From Acinetobacter sp. SFB (GTDB lineage Bacteria > Pseudomonadota > Gammaproteobacteria > Pseudomonadales > Moraxellaceae): DNA of 64,000 bases. Positions 9,777-20,435 of the stretch are shown here, piece after piece; the first letter of the stretch is position 1; each line of letters opens with the position of its first letter. Position numbers and translations under genes: made by a program. Below the pieces are notes generated by a model. That model ran no database searches and was not told the origin of the DNA. It was given only the letters and a program-made list of their open reading frames with translations. Where the stretch lies: contig NZ_LSZH01000012.1 in the NCBI RefSeq assembly GCF_001647545.1, positions 186,001-250,000 on the forward strand, in the 5' to 3' direction.

Positions 9777-10571
9777 ATGAAAGCTTCGACTATCACGATT
9801 AAAACTGAGCAAGATCTCGAGAAACTGCGTATTTCAGGGCGTTTGGCTGCTCAAGTTTTAGAAATGATAGGCAAGTATGTCAAGCCGGGCGTAAGTACAG
9901 AATATCTGGATGATATTTGTAATGATTTCATTGTAAATACTTTAAAAGTAATTCCTGCCAATGTTGGCTATTATGGTTATACCAAAACCACCTGTATTTC
10001 ACCCAATGAAGTGGTTTGTCACGGTATTCCATCGCCAACGACCATTTTGCAAGATGGCGATATTATCAATATTGACGTTGCAATTATTAAAGATGGTTAT
10101 TTTGGCGATACCAGTCGTATGTATTACGTCGGTACAGTGAAGCCTGAAGCTATAAAACTGGTTGAAACGACCTATGAAGCGATGGTAGCAGGTATTCATG
10201 CAGTGAAACCGGGTGCAACGCTCGGTGATATCGGTTTTGCGATTCAGTCGATTGCACATCGTGAAGGTTATAGCATTGTGCGTGAGTACTGCGGTCACGG
10301 CATTGGCAAGGTTTACCACGAACAACCGAATGTTCTGCATTATGGTCAACCGGGTCAGGGGCTTATACTTAAAAAAGGCATGGTATTTACCATTGAACCC
10401 ATGGTCAATGCGGGTAAGCCACGTGTAAAAGAGCTTAAAGATGGCTGGACCGTGGTTACAGCAGATCGCTCTTTGACTGCACAATGGGAACATATGGTTG
10501 CTGTGACTGATACCGGTTTTGAGCTGTTATCTCCTTGGCCAGAAGGTACAGGTTCATATCCTGAAATTTAA
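9777..10571 (+). CDS. map: Methionine aminopeptidase, type I
   Basis: This enzyme removes the initiator methionine from nascent proteins. From the ATG at 9777 the product has 264 residues, the usual type I length. A longer in-frame extension to 9681 lies upstream of the promoter and is not credible; GAGG eight bases before 9777 decides the start. The pita-bread metal ligands are visible: INIDVAIIKDGYFGDTSR (two aspartates), GHGIGKVYHEQPNVLHYG (histidine), FTIEPMV (glutamate) and the final glutamate in AQWEHMVAVT. The common SEC-type zinc-finger extension is absent, as expected for this class. It lies alone, well separated from its neighbours. Confidence 0.96.
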   Translation: MKASTITIKTEQDLEKLRISGRLAAQVLEMIGKYVKPGVSTEYLDDICNDFIVNTLKVIPANVGYYGYTKTTCISPNEVVCHGIPSPTTILQDGDIINIDVAIIKDGYFGDTSRMYYVGTVKPEAIKLVETTYEAMVAGIHAVKPGATLGDIGFAIQSIAHREGYSIVREYCGHGIGKVYHEQPNVLHYGQPGQGLILKKGMVFTIEPMVNAGKPRVKELKDGWTVVTADRSLTAQWEHMVAVTDTGFELLSPWPEGTGSYPEI

Positions 10572-10803
10572 TTGACAGTATTCAAATGAAATAGTCTGTT
10601 TTAATTTAAAATTGAAATAACTTTATTTCGTGTATTAATAAAGTTTTAAAAACGATGAGCTATAAAATTAAATTATTGTTTTAGTTTGATAAATATTTTT
10701 TTATTTTTTTTCATGATATTTATTAAATATTAGATTTTTCTGTATTTTGTTTGTACTATAGCCTTATAGATTCTAGCTGTAGTTTCTTTTTCAAAGTTTA
10801 TAG
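10572..10803. other. AT-rich spacer after map
   Basis: No gene is visible here. The stretch is mostly A and T with one TATAG-rich segment around 10757-10770 that could be a promoter for a short transcript ending at the terminator at 10804, but this is speculative. Confidence 0.3.
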
Positions 10804-10832
10804 GCTTGTCCACCTCGGATAAGCTTTTTTTT
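10804..10832 (+). terminator. Strong plus-strand intrinsic terminator
   Basis: GCTTGTCC pairs with GGATAAGC (one G-U) around ACCTC and is followed by eight Ts. It is 230 bases after map, so it may end a long map 3' region or an unrecognised small RNA. Confidence 0.75.
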
Positions 10833-10980
10833 GTCTAAAATTTTTCATTACATCAAGTGAAGTTTCAAATTTTGTTGATGAGCATCGTTGTATGTTTTGC
10901 CAATTGATGGCTGAAAACTGTAAGCAAGGTTGCTTGAAAGATTCAGCCATTATCACTTAATAGTTCAGCCATGAAAAAAA

Positions 10981-11880
10981 TTAATATTTACTGAGATGTT
11001 CTACTAAATAATCGATAAAGACACGTACAGCAGGCAGTAGTCCACGACGTGATGGATAAACAGCATGGAAAATACCATGCTGTGCTTTCCAGTTGGGGAG
11101 CACACGAACTAATTCACCGCTTTGGACGTAATCCTCCACAATCGTGTCAGGTAATAAGGCAATACCGCAATTTTGTCTTGTCAGTTGCGCAAGCATGATT
11201 AAATCAGATCCCATCACCATCGGGTTTACCTTGATTTTTTTTTGATTATTTTTCTCATCATGTACCACAATATGCTGATCGAGATGTTCATCTACCATAC
11301 TCAGGATGTGATGCTGGCTTAAATCTTCCGGTTGTTTTAATTCACCAAATTCATTTAGATAAGCCTGACTGGCAAATAAGTGTTGTTCGATGTTTTCGAA
11401 TTTGCGTATCACCAGACTTGGATCGTCATCTAAATTTGAGCGTACCCGTAATGCAACATCAATTCCTTCATTGATGATATCGACACGGCGATTACTGACA
11501 ATGAGCTGAATTTTGATTTCCGGATAGGTCTTGAGGAATTGAGGCAGAATTTTGGCAATTTCATTTTGCGCGATGGAGACAGGGAGGCTGACCTTAATCA
11601 CGCCACGCGGCTGGATACTGAGATGATCCACCAAGTCATGGGCCGCTTGGGCGGCATTCATCATGACTTGTGCGTGGCGATAAATATTCATGCCAATGTC
11701 CGTGACTGCAAAATGGCGCGAACTGCGTTGAATTAACCGAACCCCCAAATGCTCTTCCAGATTATAAACGCGACGACTTAATTTTGATTTGGGAATGTCG
11801 GTGGCGCGTTCTGCTGCACTAAATCCGCCATGTTCAACCACCAAGGCAAAGCAATAAAAATCATCAAGATCAGACAGCAT
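10981..11880 (-). CDS. LysR-family transcriptional regulator
   Basis: This 299-residue protein has an N-terminal winged helix (FYCFALVVEHGGFSAAERAT, then KSKLSRRVYNLEEHLGVRLIQRSSR) and a LysR effector-binding domain from about residue 90. The first residues and the SRRV-type recognition helix place it with the AaeR/PA0477-like group of LysR proteins that often control efflux or aromatic-acid genes, but no target is adjacent. It is divergent from another LysR gene at 12133, with 250 bases between them. The inducer is unknown. Confidence 0.88.
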   Translation of the reverse strand: MLSDLDDFYCFALVVEHGGFSAAERATDIPKSKLSRRVYNLEEHLGVRLIQRSSRHFAVTDIGMNIYRHAQVMMNAAQAAHDLVDHLSIQPRGVIKVSLPVSIAQNEIAKILPQFLKTYPEIKIQLIVSNRRVDIINEGIDVALRVRSNLDDDPSLVIRKFENIEQHLFASQAYLNEFGELKQPEDLSQHHILSMVDEHLDQHIVVHDEKNNQKKIKVNPMVMGSDLIMLAQLTRQNCGIALLPDTIVEDYVQSGELVRVLPNWKAQHGIFHAVYPSRRGLLPAVRVFIDYLVEHLSKY

Positions 11881-12132
11881 TTAAGAATTCCATTTATGCA
11901 ACAATATTCAAGATTAAAGGTTTATCGTTGCAGTTTGTCAACTTCAAATTTGTTTAATTTTTCAGATTTAAATTGGCTATCTTATTGAGATCGCAAGGCT
12001 AAAGTGGAATATCTATATAGAAGACTTTTCTTTAATTTGATGTGTGACTGCTTTGAGTTAAACAAGGTTGGATTTCTCCATTCGTATTATGACTTCTTAT
12101 CAATATATAGATTTGCATAAAGGAAAAATGTC

Positions 12133-13047
12133 ATGGAATTAAGACATTTACGCTATTTTGTTGCAGTGGTTGAGGAGCAGAGTTTTACCAAGGCTGCTGA
12201 AAAGTTATTTATTGCCCAGCCTCCTTTAAGTCGTCAAATTCAAAACCTTGAAACTGAGCTGGGGGCTTTGCTGTTTGAGCGTGGAAGTCGTCCATTAAAA
12301 CCTACTGCAATAGGACATTTTTTTTATCAGCAAGCAGTGAAACTGTTATCCAGTGCAGACCAGTTGAAGTCGATCACCATGCGGGAAGGCATTATCAAAA
12401 AAACGATTAGCATTGGTTTTGGTGGTTCATTGTTGTATGGATTATTGCCGCGAGTGGTTTATTTGTTTCGTCAGCAACAGCCGTATTTAAAAATTAAACT
12501 GGTTCAAATGAATGCAATGGAGCAAATAGACGCGCTTAAAGAAGGGCGTATTGATGCCAGTTTTGGTCGAGTACGGATTTCTGATCCTGCAATCAAGCGA
12601 ATTTTATTGCGTGAAGAGCCACTGATGGTGGCTGTGCATTCAAGTCATCCACTTACTGAAAATAAAAATGGGGTTAAACTCGAAGAAATTGTGAAGGAAC
12701 ATGTGTTGTTGTATCCCAATCAACCCAAACCGAGTTTTTCCACCCAAATGAAAGGTTTGTTTTCAGAGTATGGTTTAGAGCCGAAGAATTTAACCATGGT
12801 TGAAGATATTCAACTTGCTCTAGGTTTGGCGGCTGCGGGCGAAGGTCTGTGCATTGTTCCAGAAAGTGCTCAAACCATGCAGTTTAAACATCTGAATTAT
12901 ATTCCTATACTGGATGATGACGCCGTCAGTCCGGTCTTTATGATTATTCGGAATGCTGATAAAAGCGACTATATCCATTCATTATTAGACAGTGTGTATC
13001 AAGTCTATGACCTGGAAGCCATCAAGTATGACCGTCGGATTTTCTAA
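12133..13047 (+). CDS. LysR-family regulator, CatM/BenM-like
   Basis: This 304-residue regulator strongly resembles the Acinetobacter CatM/BenM group. It has the same opening MELRHLRYFVAVVEEQSFTK, the recognition helix AQPPLSRQIQNLE, and SLLYGLLPRVVYLFRQQQP near residue 98. The segment QLALGLAAAGEGLCIVPES lies near residue 230. CatM and BenM respond to cis,cis-muconate and benzoate, but no cat or ben genes lie here, so the ligand is open. The start follows AAGGAAA with suitable spacing. The gene is preceded by a divergent LysR gene and followed by a convergent hydrolase gene. Confidence 0.9.
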   Translation: MELRHLRYFVAVVEEQSFTKAAEKLFIAQPPLSRQIQNLETELGALLFERGSRPLKPTAIGHFFYQQAVKLLSSADQLKSITMREGIIKKTISIGFGGSLLYGLLPRVVYLFRQQQPYLKIKLVQMNAMEQIDALKEGRIDASFGRVRISDPAIKRILLREEPLMVAVHSSHPLTENKNGVKLEEIVKEHVLLYPNQPKPSFSTQMKGLFSEYGLEPKNLTMVEDIQLALGLAAAGEGLCIVPESAQTMQFKHLNYIPILDDDAVSPVFMIIRNADKSDYIHSLLDSVYQVYDLEAIKYDRRIF

Positions 13048-13108
13048 GATTGATGGCCATTTAATGACTTTATTTATTATTTAATTGTTCTGTTTAAGAA
13101 ATATGACT

Positions 13109-14008
13109 TTATTTTAGAAAATGGGCAATTTCGCGACCGAATTTGATCGGTTCACTGAGTAACGGCGTATGTCCAGATTTTTCAAAGATAATCTGTTTAG
13201 CGTTTTTTACGCTACTGGCAATCATTTTTTGCCCGGCTGCAGGATAAAGCCTGGATTTTTCGCCAATGAAAAAAGTACTTGGACAAGAAAGCTGTGCAAT
13301 GGCGTCACGATAGTCTTCGTTATGATGTAAATAATTATTGATATACCAGGCCAAATAATCCAAACGTTGCATGGGTAAAAGAAGGGACTGTAATTTTGGC
13401 TGTTTGAATGCGATGTTAAAAAATAAAGGTGTGAACTTATTACTGGCTTGCAGTTGAAGAAAGCCTAGCCATAATTCTAATAAATGTTGCCGGGATGTTG
13501 AATCCAGATCCGACAACAGTTTTGCATCGGATTTTAACGCCAGTAATTGTGAGATGTCTGCCAAGAGTTGTTTGAGTTTGGGTTGTTGCTGGCTCAATAA
13601 ACCGTATTGCCAAGTCTCATCGACCGAAATCTTGGGTGTTTGATCAATATGTAAATAGCGCGTTAATTTTGCATTTAAGTTGCTGTATTGCATACCATGC
13701 ATGGCCGTTGTTGCACCCATGGAATAAGCGATCACTGAAAATTGATCTAACTGGAGTTGTTCAATCAAGCTGTCTATATCGCGCCAGTGACTGGAAATGG
13801 CATCCATTTCAGGAATTTTGCAGCGTTGTGAGCCGCCAAAACCGCGCCAGTCGGGAATAATGAATTTATGATTCTTGGCTTGAGGATATAAGAACGGCAG
13901 CCATTGCCAACTTTGCATGCCTAAACCTGACAGAACCAATACAGGCTGTCCTTGTCCAAATTCGCGGACAAACAGTTGTTCGCCGTCTGGCATGCAGTAA
14001 TGTGGCAT
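13109..14008 (-). CDS. Alpha/beta hydrolase in the padR operon
   Basis: This 299-residue protein has an alpha/beta hydrolase fold: LVLSGLGMQSWQW near residue 27, DWRGFGGSQR near 53, a nucleophile in AYSMGA near 95 (Tyr replaces the more usual Gly or His two places before Ser), and the histidine in SGHTPLL near 282. It begins 18 bases after the padR stop behind AAAGGAAA, so the two genes form one transcription unit. The product may act on the same compound that releases PadR or is handled by the divergent fadH-type operon; that is inference. Confidence 0.85.
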   Translation of the reverse strand: MPHYCMPDGEQLFVREFGQGQPVLVLSGLGMQSWQWLPFLYPQAKNHKFIIPDWRGFGGSQRCKIPEMDAISSHWRDIDSLIEQLQLDQFSVIAYSMGATTAMHGMQYSNLNAKLTRYLHIDQTPKISVDETWQYGLLSQQQPKLKQLLADISQLLALKSDAKLLSDLDSTSRQHLLELWLGFLQLQASNKFTPLFFNIAFKQPKLQSLLLPMQRLDYLAWYINNYLHHNEDYRDAIAQLSCPSTFFIGEKSRLYPAAGQKMIASSVKNAKQIIFEKSGHTPLLSEPIKFGREIAHFLK

Positions 14009-14026
14009 GGTGATTTCCTTTATTTA

Positions 14027-14569
14027 TTATTGTTGATCGAATGCTTTTAATTGCGGGATCATGGTTTCCAGCCAATCAATCCAACCTACTTCTAAATCAA
14101 TTCCAAGTTGTAGAATCATTTTATGAATAAATTGGGTGCGATCTTGAGCTTGCCCATTGGCGAAATCTTTTGCAAAAATTGTTTGGTAAGTTTTTAAATT
14201 TTCTTTGTGTAAAATCAGATGCCGTTCCAGTTCAGGCAGTACAGTGTTACCGCCCAGTTGAGCTTCAGCACGTAGCCGTACCATCAATTCTTCACGTAAT
14301 TGGGCAGGCGGACTTTGTTTGACCATCCAGTCTGCTAATTCGGCCCGACCCATTTTTTCAACTTGATAGGTTTTTTTACGGCTCGTGGAGTTGCTGTCTT
14401 CTAGAGTGGAAATCCAGTTTTTCTGCTGCATTCCGCTCAGTTCACGGTAAATTTGCTGATGCGTTGCATTCCAGAAGAAGCCCATGGAGCGGTCAAAGCG
14501 ACGTGCTAAATCAATTCCCGTACTCGGTTTTTCAATTAAGCTGGTCAATAAAACATGGGCTAAAGACAT
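14027..14569 (-). CDS. PadR-family transcriptional regulator
   Basis: This 180-residue regulator starts SLAHVLLTSLIEKPSTGIDL, the winged-helix pattern of PadR proteins (helix 1, then G-x-D-L), followed by ATHQQIYRELSGMQ and KKTYQVEKMGRAEL. The C-terminal half is helical, as in PadR/AphA-like dimerisation domains. PadR repressors usually bind a palindrome near their own promoter; two such palindromes lie in the spacer with the fadH-type gene. It is the first gene of a two-gene unit with the hydrolase at 13109. Confidence 0.9.
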   Translation of the reverse strand: MSLAHVLLTSLIEKPSTGIDLARRFDRSMGFFWNATHQQIYRELSGMQQKNWISTLEDSNSTSRKKTYQVEKMGRAELADWMVKQSPPAQLREELMVRLRAEAQLGGNTVLPELERHLILHKENLKTYQTIFAKDFANGQAQDRTQFIHKMILQLGIDLEVGWIDWLETMIPQLKAFDQQ

Positions 14570-14602
14570 AAACGGCTCAGTCAGTAAAAATTTACCTAAA
14601 CA

Positions 14603-14622
14603 TTATGCAACATGTTGCATAA
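14603..14622. promoter_or_regulatory. Palindromic operator 1, probable PadR site
   Basis: TTATGCAACATGTTGCATAA is a perfect 20-base palindrome 34 bases upstream of the padR start. Its core ATGCAAC/GTTGCAT recurs in operator 2. Confidence 0.7.
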
Positions 14623-14645
14623 AAATCAAATCTAGAATATAAATT

Positions 14646-14661
14646 ATGCAACAAGTTGCAT
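14646..14661. promoter_or_regulatory. Palindromic operator 2, probable PadR site
   Basis: ATGCAACAAGTTGCAT repeats the arms of operator 1 with a two-base change in the middle. The two centres are 41 bases apart, close to four helical turns, so two dimers could sit on one face of the DNA and control both divergent units. Confidence 0.7.
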
Positions 14662-14664
14662 TAA

Positions 14665-16731
<2,067 letters not shown>

Positions 16732-16736
16732 TTTAT

Positions 16737-16764
16737 TGAGTCCTCTCCCTTTTGAGAGGACTCA
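16737..16764 (+). other. Perfect 11-bp hairpin between fadH-type gene and the next gene
   Basis: TGAGTCCTCTC pairs with GAGAGGACTCA around CCTTTT, just after the stop at 16731. There is no T-tract, so it is more likely an RNA-stabilising or processing hairpin, or a weak terminator within the operon. Confidence 0.5.
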
Positions 16765-16839
16765 CATAGGTTTTAGAGTAGAAAGAAAATACTCCCCTCT
16801 ATTTATGAAGTGAAATAATAAAATCATAAGGAAATAAAA

Positions 16840-17250
16840 ATGGCTTTAACAAATACTCAAGCATCGCTTCAGCGCTGGCATGAAATGCTTGAAACACGAG
16901 ATATGTCTATCTTGAATGATCTGCTTGCTGAAGATGTGGTGTTCCGTTCACCGGTGGCATTTAACCCTTATCCGGGTAAACAAGTGGTGTTTTTTATTTT
17001 GACCAATGTCATTCAGATCTTTGAAAACTTTACTTATCACCGTGAATTCTATACAGAAGACGGATTAAGCGTGGTACTGGAGTTTTCAGCCAATGTCGGT
17101 GAAAAGAAACTTAAAGGCATTGATATGATTCTTTTCAATGAACAAGGGCAAATTGTTGATTTTGAGGTGATGTTGCGTCCCAAGAGCGGTTTGGAAGCAT
17201 TGGCTGTACAAATGGGACAACGCATGGCTGCTTTTATGCCAAAAGCATAA
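16840..17250 (+). CDS. NTF2/SnoaL-like protein
   Basis: This 136-residue soluble protein has the cone-shaped NTF2-like pattern: an N-terminal helix (LQRWHEMLETRDMSILNDLL), the core strand with DVVFRSPVAFNPYPGK, and strands ending in LEFSANVGEKKLKGIDMILF. Such proteins are ligand-binding domains or small isomerases and hydrolases. AAGGAAA precedes the ATG. It lies between the enoate-reductase gene and a YheT-like hydrolase on the same strand, probably in one operon controlled by PadR. The ligand is unknown. Confidence 0.8.
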   Translation: MALTNTQASLQRWHEMLETRDMSILNDLLAEDVVFRSPVAFNPYPGKQVVFFILTNVIQIFENFTYHREFYTEDGLSVVLEFSANVGEKKLKGIDMILFNEQGQIVDFEVMLRPKSGLEALAVQMGQRMAAFMPKA

Positions 17251-17333
17251 AGAGTATAGTAAATAAATAAACTGTTAATGGAATGACATGTACTCAGTAT
17301 TTTAAGTTGCATCATTTTTAAGGTGGAGCAAAT

Positions 17334-18425
17334 ATGAGAATTTTAGTCAAAAAAATTAGTATGTTGGCACAAGAAATTGTTGATCAGATGACCGGTGCAG
17401 AATTGCCTACGCTGTATTTCAATCCACAAGGTGAAGCACGGCAAATGCTCGATGTTTTGCCTCAATTAAAGCAGAAATATCGTCCAACACCATGGTTGTC
17501 AAATACGCATTTGCATTTGATGTATTTTGACTTGATTAAAAAGAAAACCATTCAGCTTAAATATGATGCCCATGAACAGTTACAGATGTCGGATGGTGGT
17601 GTCACAGGTGTTGCATGGTATGGGCTTGATCTACCTGCCGATACCCCGACTATTATATTAATGCATACACTGACAGGCACACCTGAAAGTATGTCAGAAC
17701 TGGTGCGTGACTTACATCAACATACAGGTTGGCGTGTGGCATTGTGTTTGCGTCGTGGTCATGCCAACTTACCCATGCCGATACCGAAGATTTCTATATT
17801 CGGTTCAACGGATGATTTGCGTGAACAAATTCTGCATATTCAAACAAAGTTTCCAGATTCTCCTTTATATGCTGTAGGTTCATCTGCGGGGACTGGATTA
17901 TTGGTGCGCTATCTGGGTGAAGAAGGTGAGCAAACTCCATTTAAAGCCGCTTTTGCCCTTTGTCCAGGTTATGACACTGAAAATGGCTTTAAAAACGTCC
18001 ATCCTTTTTACAGTAAGGTGATGACCAAAAAGCTTTTTAAGTCTTTTATTTATCCTTATACGACAACTTGGGGACAAACGGCTTCTTTGTCGCAGGTGCT
18101 GGCCACTACAAGCCTATTAGAATTTCAATATCAGTGTTTTGAACTGGCAGGCTATAGCAGTTTTGAGGACTATAATCAGGCAACCAATCCGATCTTGGTA
18201 TTTGAAAATGTCAAAATCCCACTCATGATTTTAAATGCAGAGGATGATCCAGTATGCCATATTCGAAATTTTGATCCTTTTAAAGAAGCTATCCAACAGA
18301 TGTCAAATATTATGGTGGTAACCACAAAAAAAGGCAGCCATTGTGGTTTTTATGAGGGCTTAAATCACACGAAATCATGGTCAGCACGGTTGATTGCAGA
18401 CTATTTAATTGCGCAACACCAGTAA
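17334..18425 (+). CDS. YheT-like alpha/beta hydrolase
   Basis: This 363-residue protein resembles the YheT/EMB8 hydrolase family: an N-terminal segment with RPTPWLSNTHLHLMY, IILMHTLTGTPES near residue 115 (the HG-type oxyanion loop), and the nucleophile in VGSSAGTGLLVRYLGEEG near residue 180. An acid residue follows in LNAEDDPVC near 303 and the histidine in GSHCGFYEG near 336. AAGGTGGAG precedes the ATG. Family members act on ester substrates in the cytoplasm or at the membrane. It is the last gene of the likely PadR-controlled group. Confidence 0.85.
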   Translation: MRILVKKISMLAQEIVDQMTGAELPTLYFNPQGEARQMLDVLPQLKQKYRPTPWLSNTHLHLMYFDLIKKKTIQLKYDAHEQLQMSDGGVTGVAWYGLDLPADTPTIILMHTLTGTPESMSELVRDLHQHTGWRVALCLRRGHANLPMPIPKISIFGSTDDLREQILHIQTKFPDSPLYAVGSSAGTGLLVRYLGEEGEQTPFKAAFALCPGYDTENGFKNVHPFYSKVMTKKLFKSFIYPYTTTWGQTASLSQVLATTSLLEFQYQCFELAGYSSFEDYNQATNPILVFENVKIPLMILNAEDDPVCHIRNFDPFKEAIQQMSNIMVVTTKKGSHCGFYEGLNHTKSWSARLIADYLIAQHQ

Positions 18426-18679
18426 ATTTTAAAAGCTAGAAATTGCTTTGTAACGAACTCTTTGAAATGTTTTGATGCAATTACAATTGTTCCGTCTGGT
18501 AAATAATTGGCTTTTAAGTCAGTATCTCTGTTATAGTGACTCAACAATAAAAATGACATGAAAGTGTTCTTTTTTTAAATTGATATAAGTCTTATTAAAT
18601 CTGAGTTATCAAAGTTAAGGTCGTTATTTTGAAATGCCAATGGTGGCGTTTCTGTATGTGTTGAAAAAAATTGGTGTAA

Positions 18680-18910
18680 ATGTTGAATATAATTGAAAAT
18701 TTAGTAGCAAAATCTGTAAATGGTAGTGAAATTATTGTATCGCTGGTACCTTCAAAAAAAATGCAAAGTACTCGTGATGGGTTTAAATGGGTTGAAGTTG
18801 GAAAAAGAGTAATGCTTCAGTCTGGTGTTGAAATCGATTTGAACCTTGATGGTCGTAGCTTCTATACAGGTGTTAATGAAATGTTCCGATTCACCTCACG
18901 TGTGAATTAA
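18680..18910 (+). CDS. Small hypothetical protein (76 aa)
   Basis: This is a 76-residue protein with no signal peptide or membrane segment. It has a beta-rich pattern with SVNGSEIIVSLVPSKK and VEIDLNLDGRSFYTG. A clear intrinsic terminator follows, which supports a real gene. The ribosome site is weak. It opens a long AT-rich accessory stretch. I do not recognise the family. Confidence 0.55.
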   Translation: MLNIIENLVAKSVNGSEIIVSLVPSKKMQSTRDGFKWVEVGKRVMLQSGVEIDLNLDGRSFYTGVNEMFRFTSRVN

Positions 18911-18937
18911 ACATTTAAATACTCACTGATCTAAATT

Positions 18938-18963
18938 AAAAACCGCCTTGATGGCGGTTTTTT
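18938..18963 (+). terminator. Intrinsic terminator of the 76-aa gene
   Basis: AAAAACCGCC pairs with GGCGGTTTTTT around TTGAT; the T-tract follows at once. Confidence 0.9.
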
Positions 18964-19187
18964 GCTATCTGCTCATTCGTTTATAGTTAAAGTTTTATAT
19001 CAATGAGAATTCTCATTGATACAAATATTTTTATAATAAAAAATATGATTTAAGATGTGCAATGCTTGATCTGTTTTAGGAATTAAATAAATTAGGATTT
19101 TATCTAGAGCTATATTTGAAGAAATTAATTTTTACATTTTGTGTTTTTGTGAGCGTTTTATGTCACTTTTTGTCATTTATTGGTGAG

Positions 19188-19193
19188 TATAAT
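19188..19193 (+). promoter_or_regulatory. Likely -10 box for the 28-aa membrane peptide gene
   Basis: TATAAT lies 45 bases upstream of the micro-ORF at 19238, preceded by GGTGAG. The -35 region (about CTTTTT at 17 bases) is weak. Confidence 0.5.
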
Positions 19194-19237
19194 AAAGGTA
19201 TAAAAAGTAATCCACTTTATATAGGGGGTGGTAGATA

Positions 19238-19324
19238 ATGAGCACACTAGAATTATTAGTAACTTCCTCATCAGCTCTTATGCTCATGCTTGTTATTTAT
19301 GCTTTTGGACAAATGTTTAATTAG
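19238..19324 (+). CDS. 28-residue membrane micro-protein
   Basis: The ORF starts at ATG 19238 behind a strong AGGGGG and ends at TAG 19322-19324. The product MSTLELLVTSSSALMLMLVI plus YAFGQMFN has one hydrophobic segment and almost no charge, so it should sit in the inner membrane. A TATAAT box lies upstream and a strong terminator 16 bases downstream, so it is a complete, stand-alone gene unit. Possible roles are a regulatory membrane peptide or a type I toxin; nothing in the sequence decides. No antisense RNA could be identified. Confidence 0.6.
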   Translation: MSTLELLVTSSSALMLMLVIYAFGQMFN

Positions 19325-19340
19325 TCAAAATAGGTTATAT

Positions 19341-19366
19341 AAAAAAGCATCTTAGGGTGCTTTTTT
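19341..19366 (+). terminator. Terminator of the 28-residue gene
   Basis: AAAAAAGCATC pairs with GGTGCTTTTTT around TTAG with one G-U pair; a T-tract is part of the stem. Confidence 0.85.
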
Positions 19367-19439
19367 ATTGCTCTAAACTTTATCACCTTGATTTTATAAA
19401 ACCACTTTAAGCAATTTTAGGCCCGGTATGTATAGTGTA

Positions 19440-19870
19440 AATGAGTTCAGACAAATCCTAATCCAAGCTTTCTGCATACGTTAAATATTATTTCTTGGTC
19501 GCTTCATCCAAGTTTTGATCGCAATTAAGTAGCCATAGATATTTTAAGTCAACTTCACCGACCAGTACCATATATAATCAGCGTCAATTTTTAAAATCCA
19601 CTAATCACCTTGGCTAAATGGAATCCCGCGTAAACCTTCAGGTAGGAAATTCACTTCAAGTTGGCCTTTTGCTCCATCTACAATAGTGGCTTCCGCAATT
19701 CCTTCATCTAAAGCTTTGTCCTTATCTCAGCAGCGTTTCTGTGCCTGAACAATCTTCTGCTTGATGCTTCATCGGTAAGAGGGATATTTCATACCAAGTG
19801 CCAAGATAACGATTTAATTCAAAATTAGAAACTGAAGGAATTTTTTGACATATTTCTTTTCCTTATTCAT
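19440..19870 (-). pseudogene. Decayed bacterial lipocalin (Blc-type)
   Basis: On the minus strand the three frames together spell a lipocalin. First comes KKIPSVSNFELNRYLGTWYE and then I, the family's opening motif. Next, DEGIAEATIVDGAKGQLEVN continues to FLPEGLRGIPFSQGD, then a TAG where Y is expected, then WILKIDADY. After frameshifts come GEVDLKYLWLL, DEATKK, a stop, and YLTYAESLD. At least three frameshifts and several stops are needed, so the gene is dead. Blc proteins are outer-membrane lipoproteins; the signal and lipobox region upstream is no longer recognisable. Confidence 0.75.
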
Positions 19871-20272
19871 GTTTTCTTTAGTCCTTTAAGCAGTGTTACT
19901 GATAAATAAGATGTTGAATATATGGAATTTGTTGGGGTTTTGAATTTTATATGTTTTAAATAGTATATTTTTTAAACGTGATTTATATATTTATTTTAAA
20001 ATCGTGATTGAAAATATTATATATTCTTAAGAAATTAAATTATATTATATTATAAATATTTAATGTAGAAGTAATTAATTTTATAAATTTTTTTATTAAC
20101 TACTGGATTGTTTAATATTAATATTTAACTTTATAAATATACTTTTATTTCAGTATTATATTTTGATACATCATTGCTGTTTTTATTAAGTTAACTTGGG
20201 TATATGCTGATATTGTGATTAATAATTGGACTGATATTGTCGTTTAGTGCAATGGCCAGCAGGAATACTATT
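19871..20272. other. Very AT-rich spacer
   Basis: This stretch is almost entirely A and T (for example 19980-20110) and shows no gene. It contains the start region of the first Q/N-rich gene at its right end, including a GTCGT at 20239-20243 that partly matches the leader element of the other two copies. Confidence 0.4.
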
Positions 20273-20410
20273 ATGTCGAAATCTCAAAATCAACCAGAGT
20301 CTAATCAACGTAATCAACCTATAAAACAACCCCACCATCTACCAGAGCATGACCATAGGAATAATGAGAAAAGATCGCATGAAAAGCAGCCCGCACAGAG
20401 CGAAAAATAA
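20273..20410 (+). CDS. Q/N-rich micro-protein, copy 1 (45 aa)
   Basis: The ATG at 20273 follows AGGAA at 20261-20265. The 45-residue product is wholly polar, with repeated Asn-Gln pairs and a C-terminal half rich in His, Glu and Lys (HLPEHDHRNNEKRSHEKQP). It has no hydrophobic segment and should be disordered. It resembles the micro-proteins at 22791 and 32163 in size and composition but has diverged most. A perfect hairpin follows at 20436. Confidence 0.5.
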   Translation: MSKSQNQPESNQRNQPIKQPHHLPEHDHRNNEKRSHEKQPAQSEK

Positions 20411-20435
20411 AAACCAGCTCTTATGTCATTGCTGT

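Noticed and set aside
12133-13047. catM or benM itself
   Set aside because: Similarity is strong, but no cat or ben genes are nearby and several residues differ, so it is called a paralogue.
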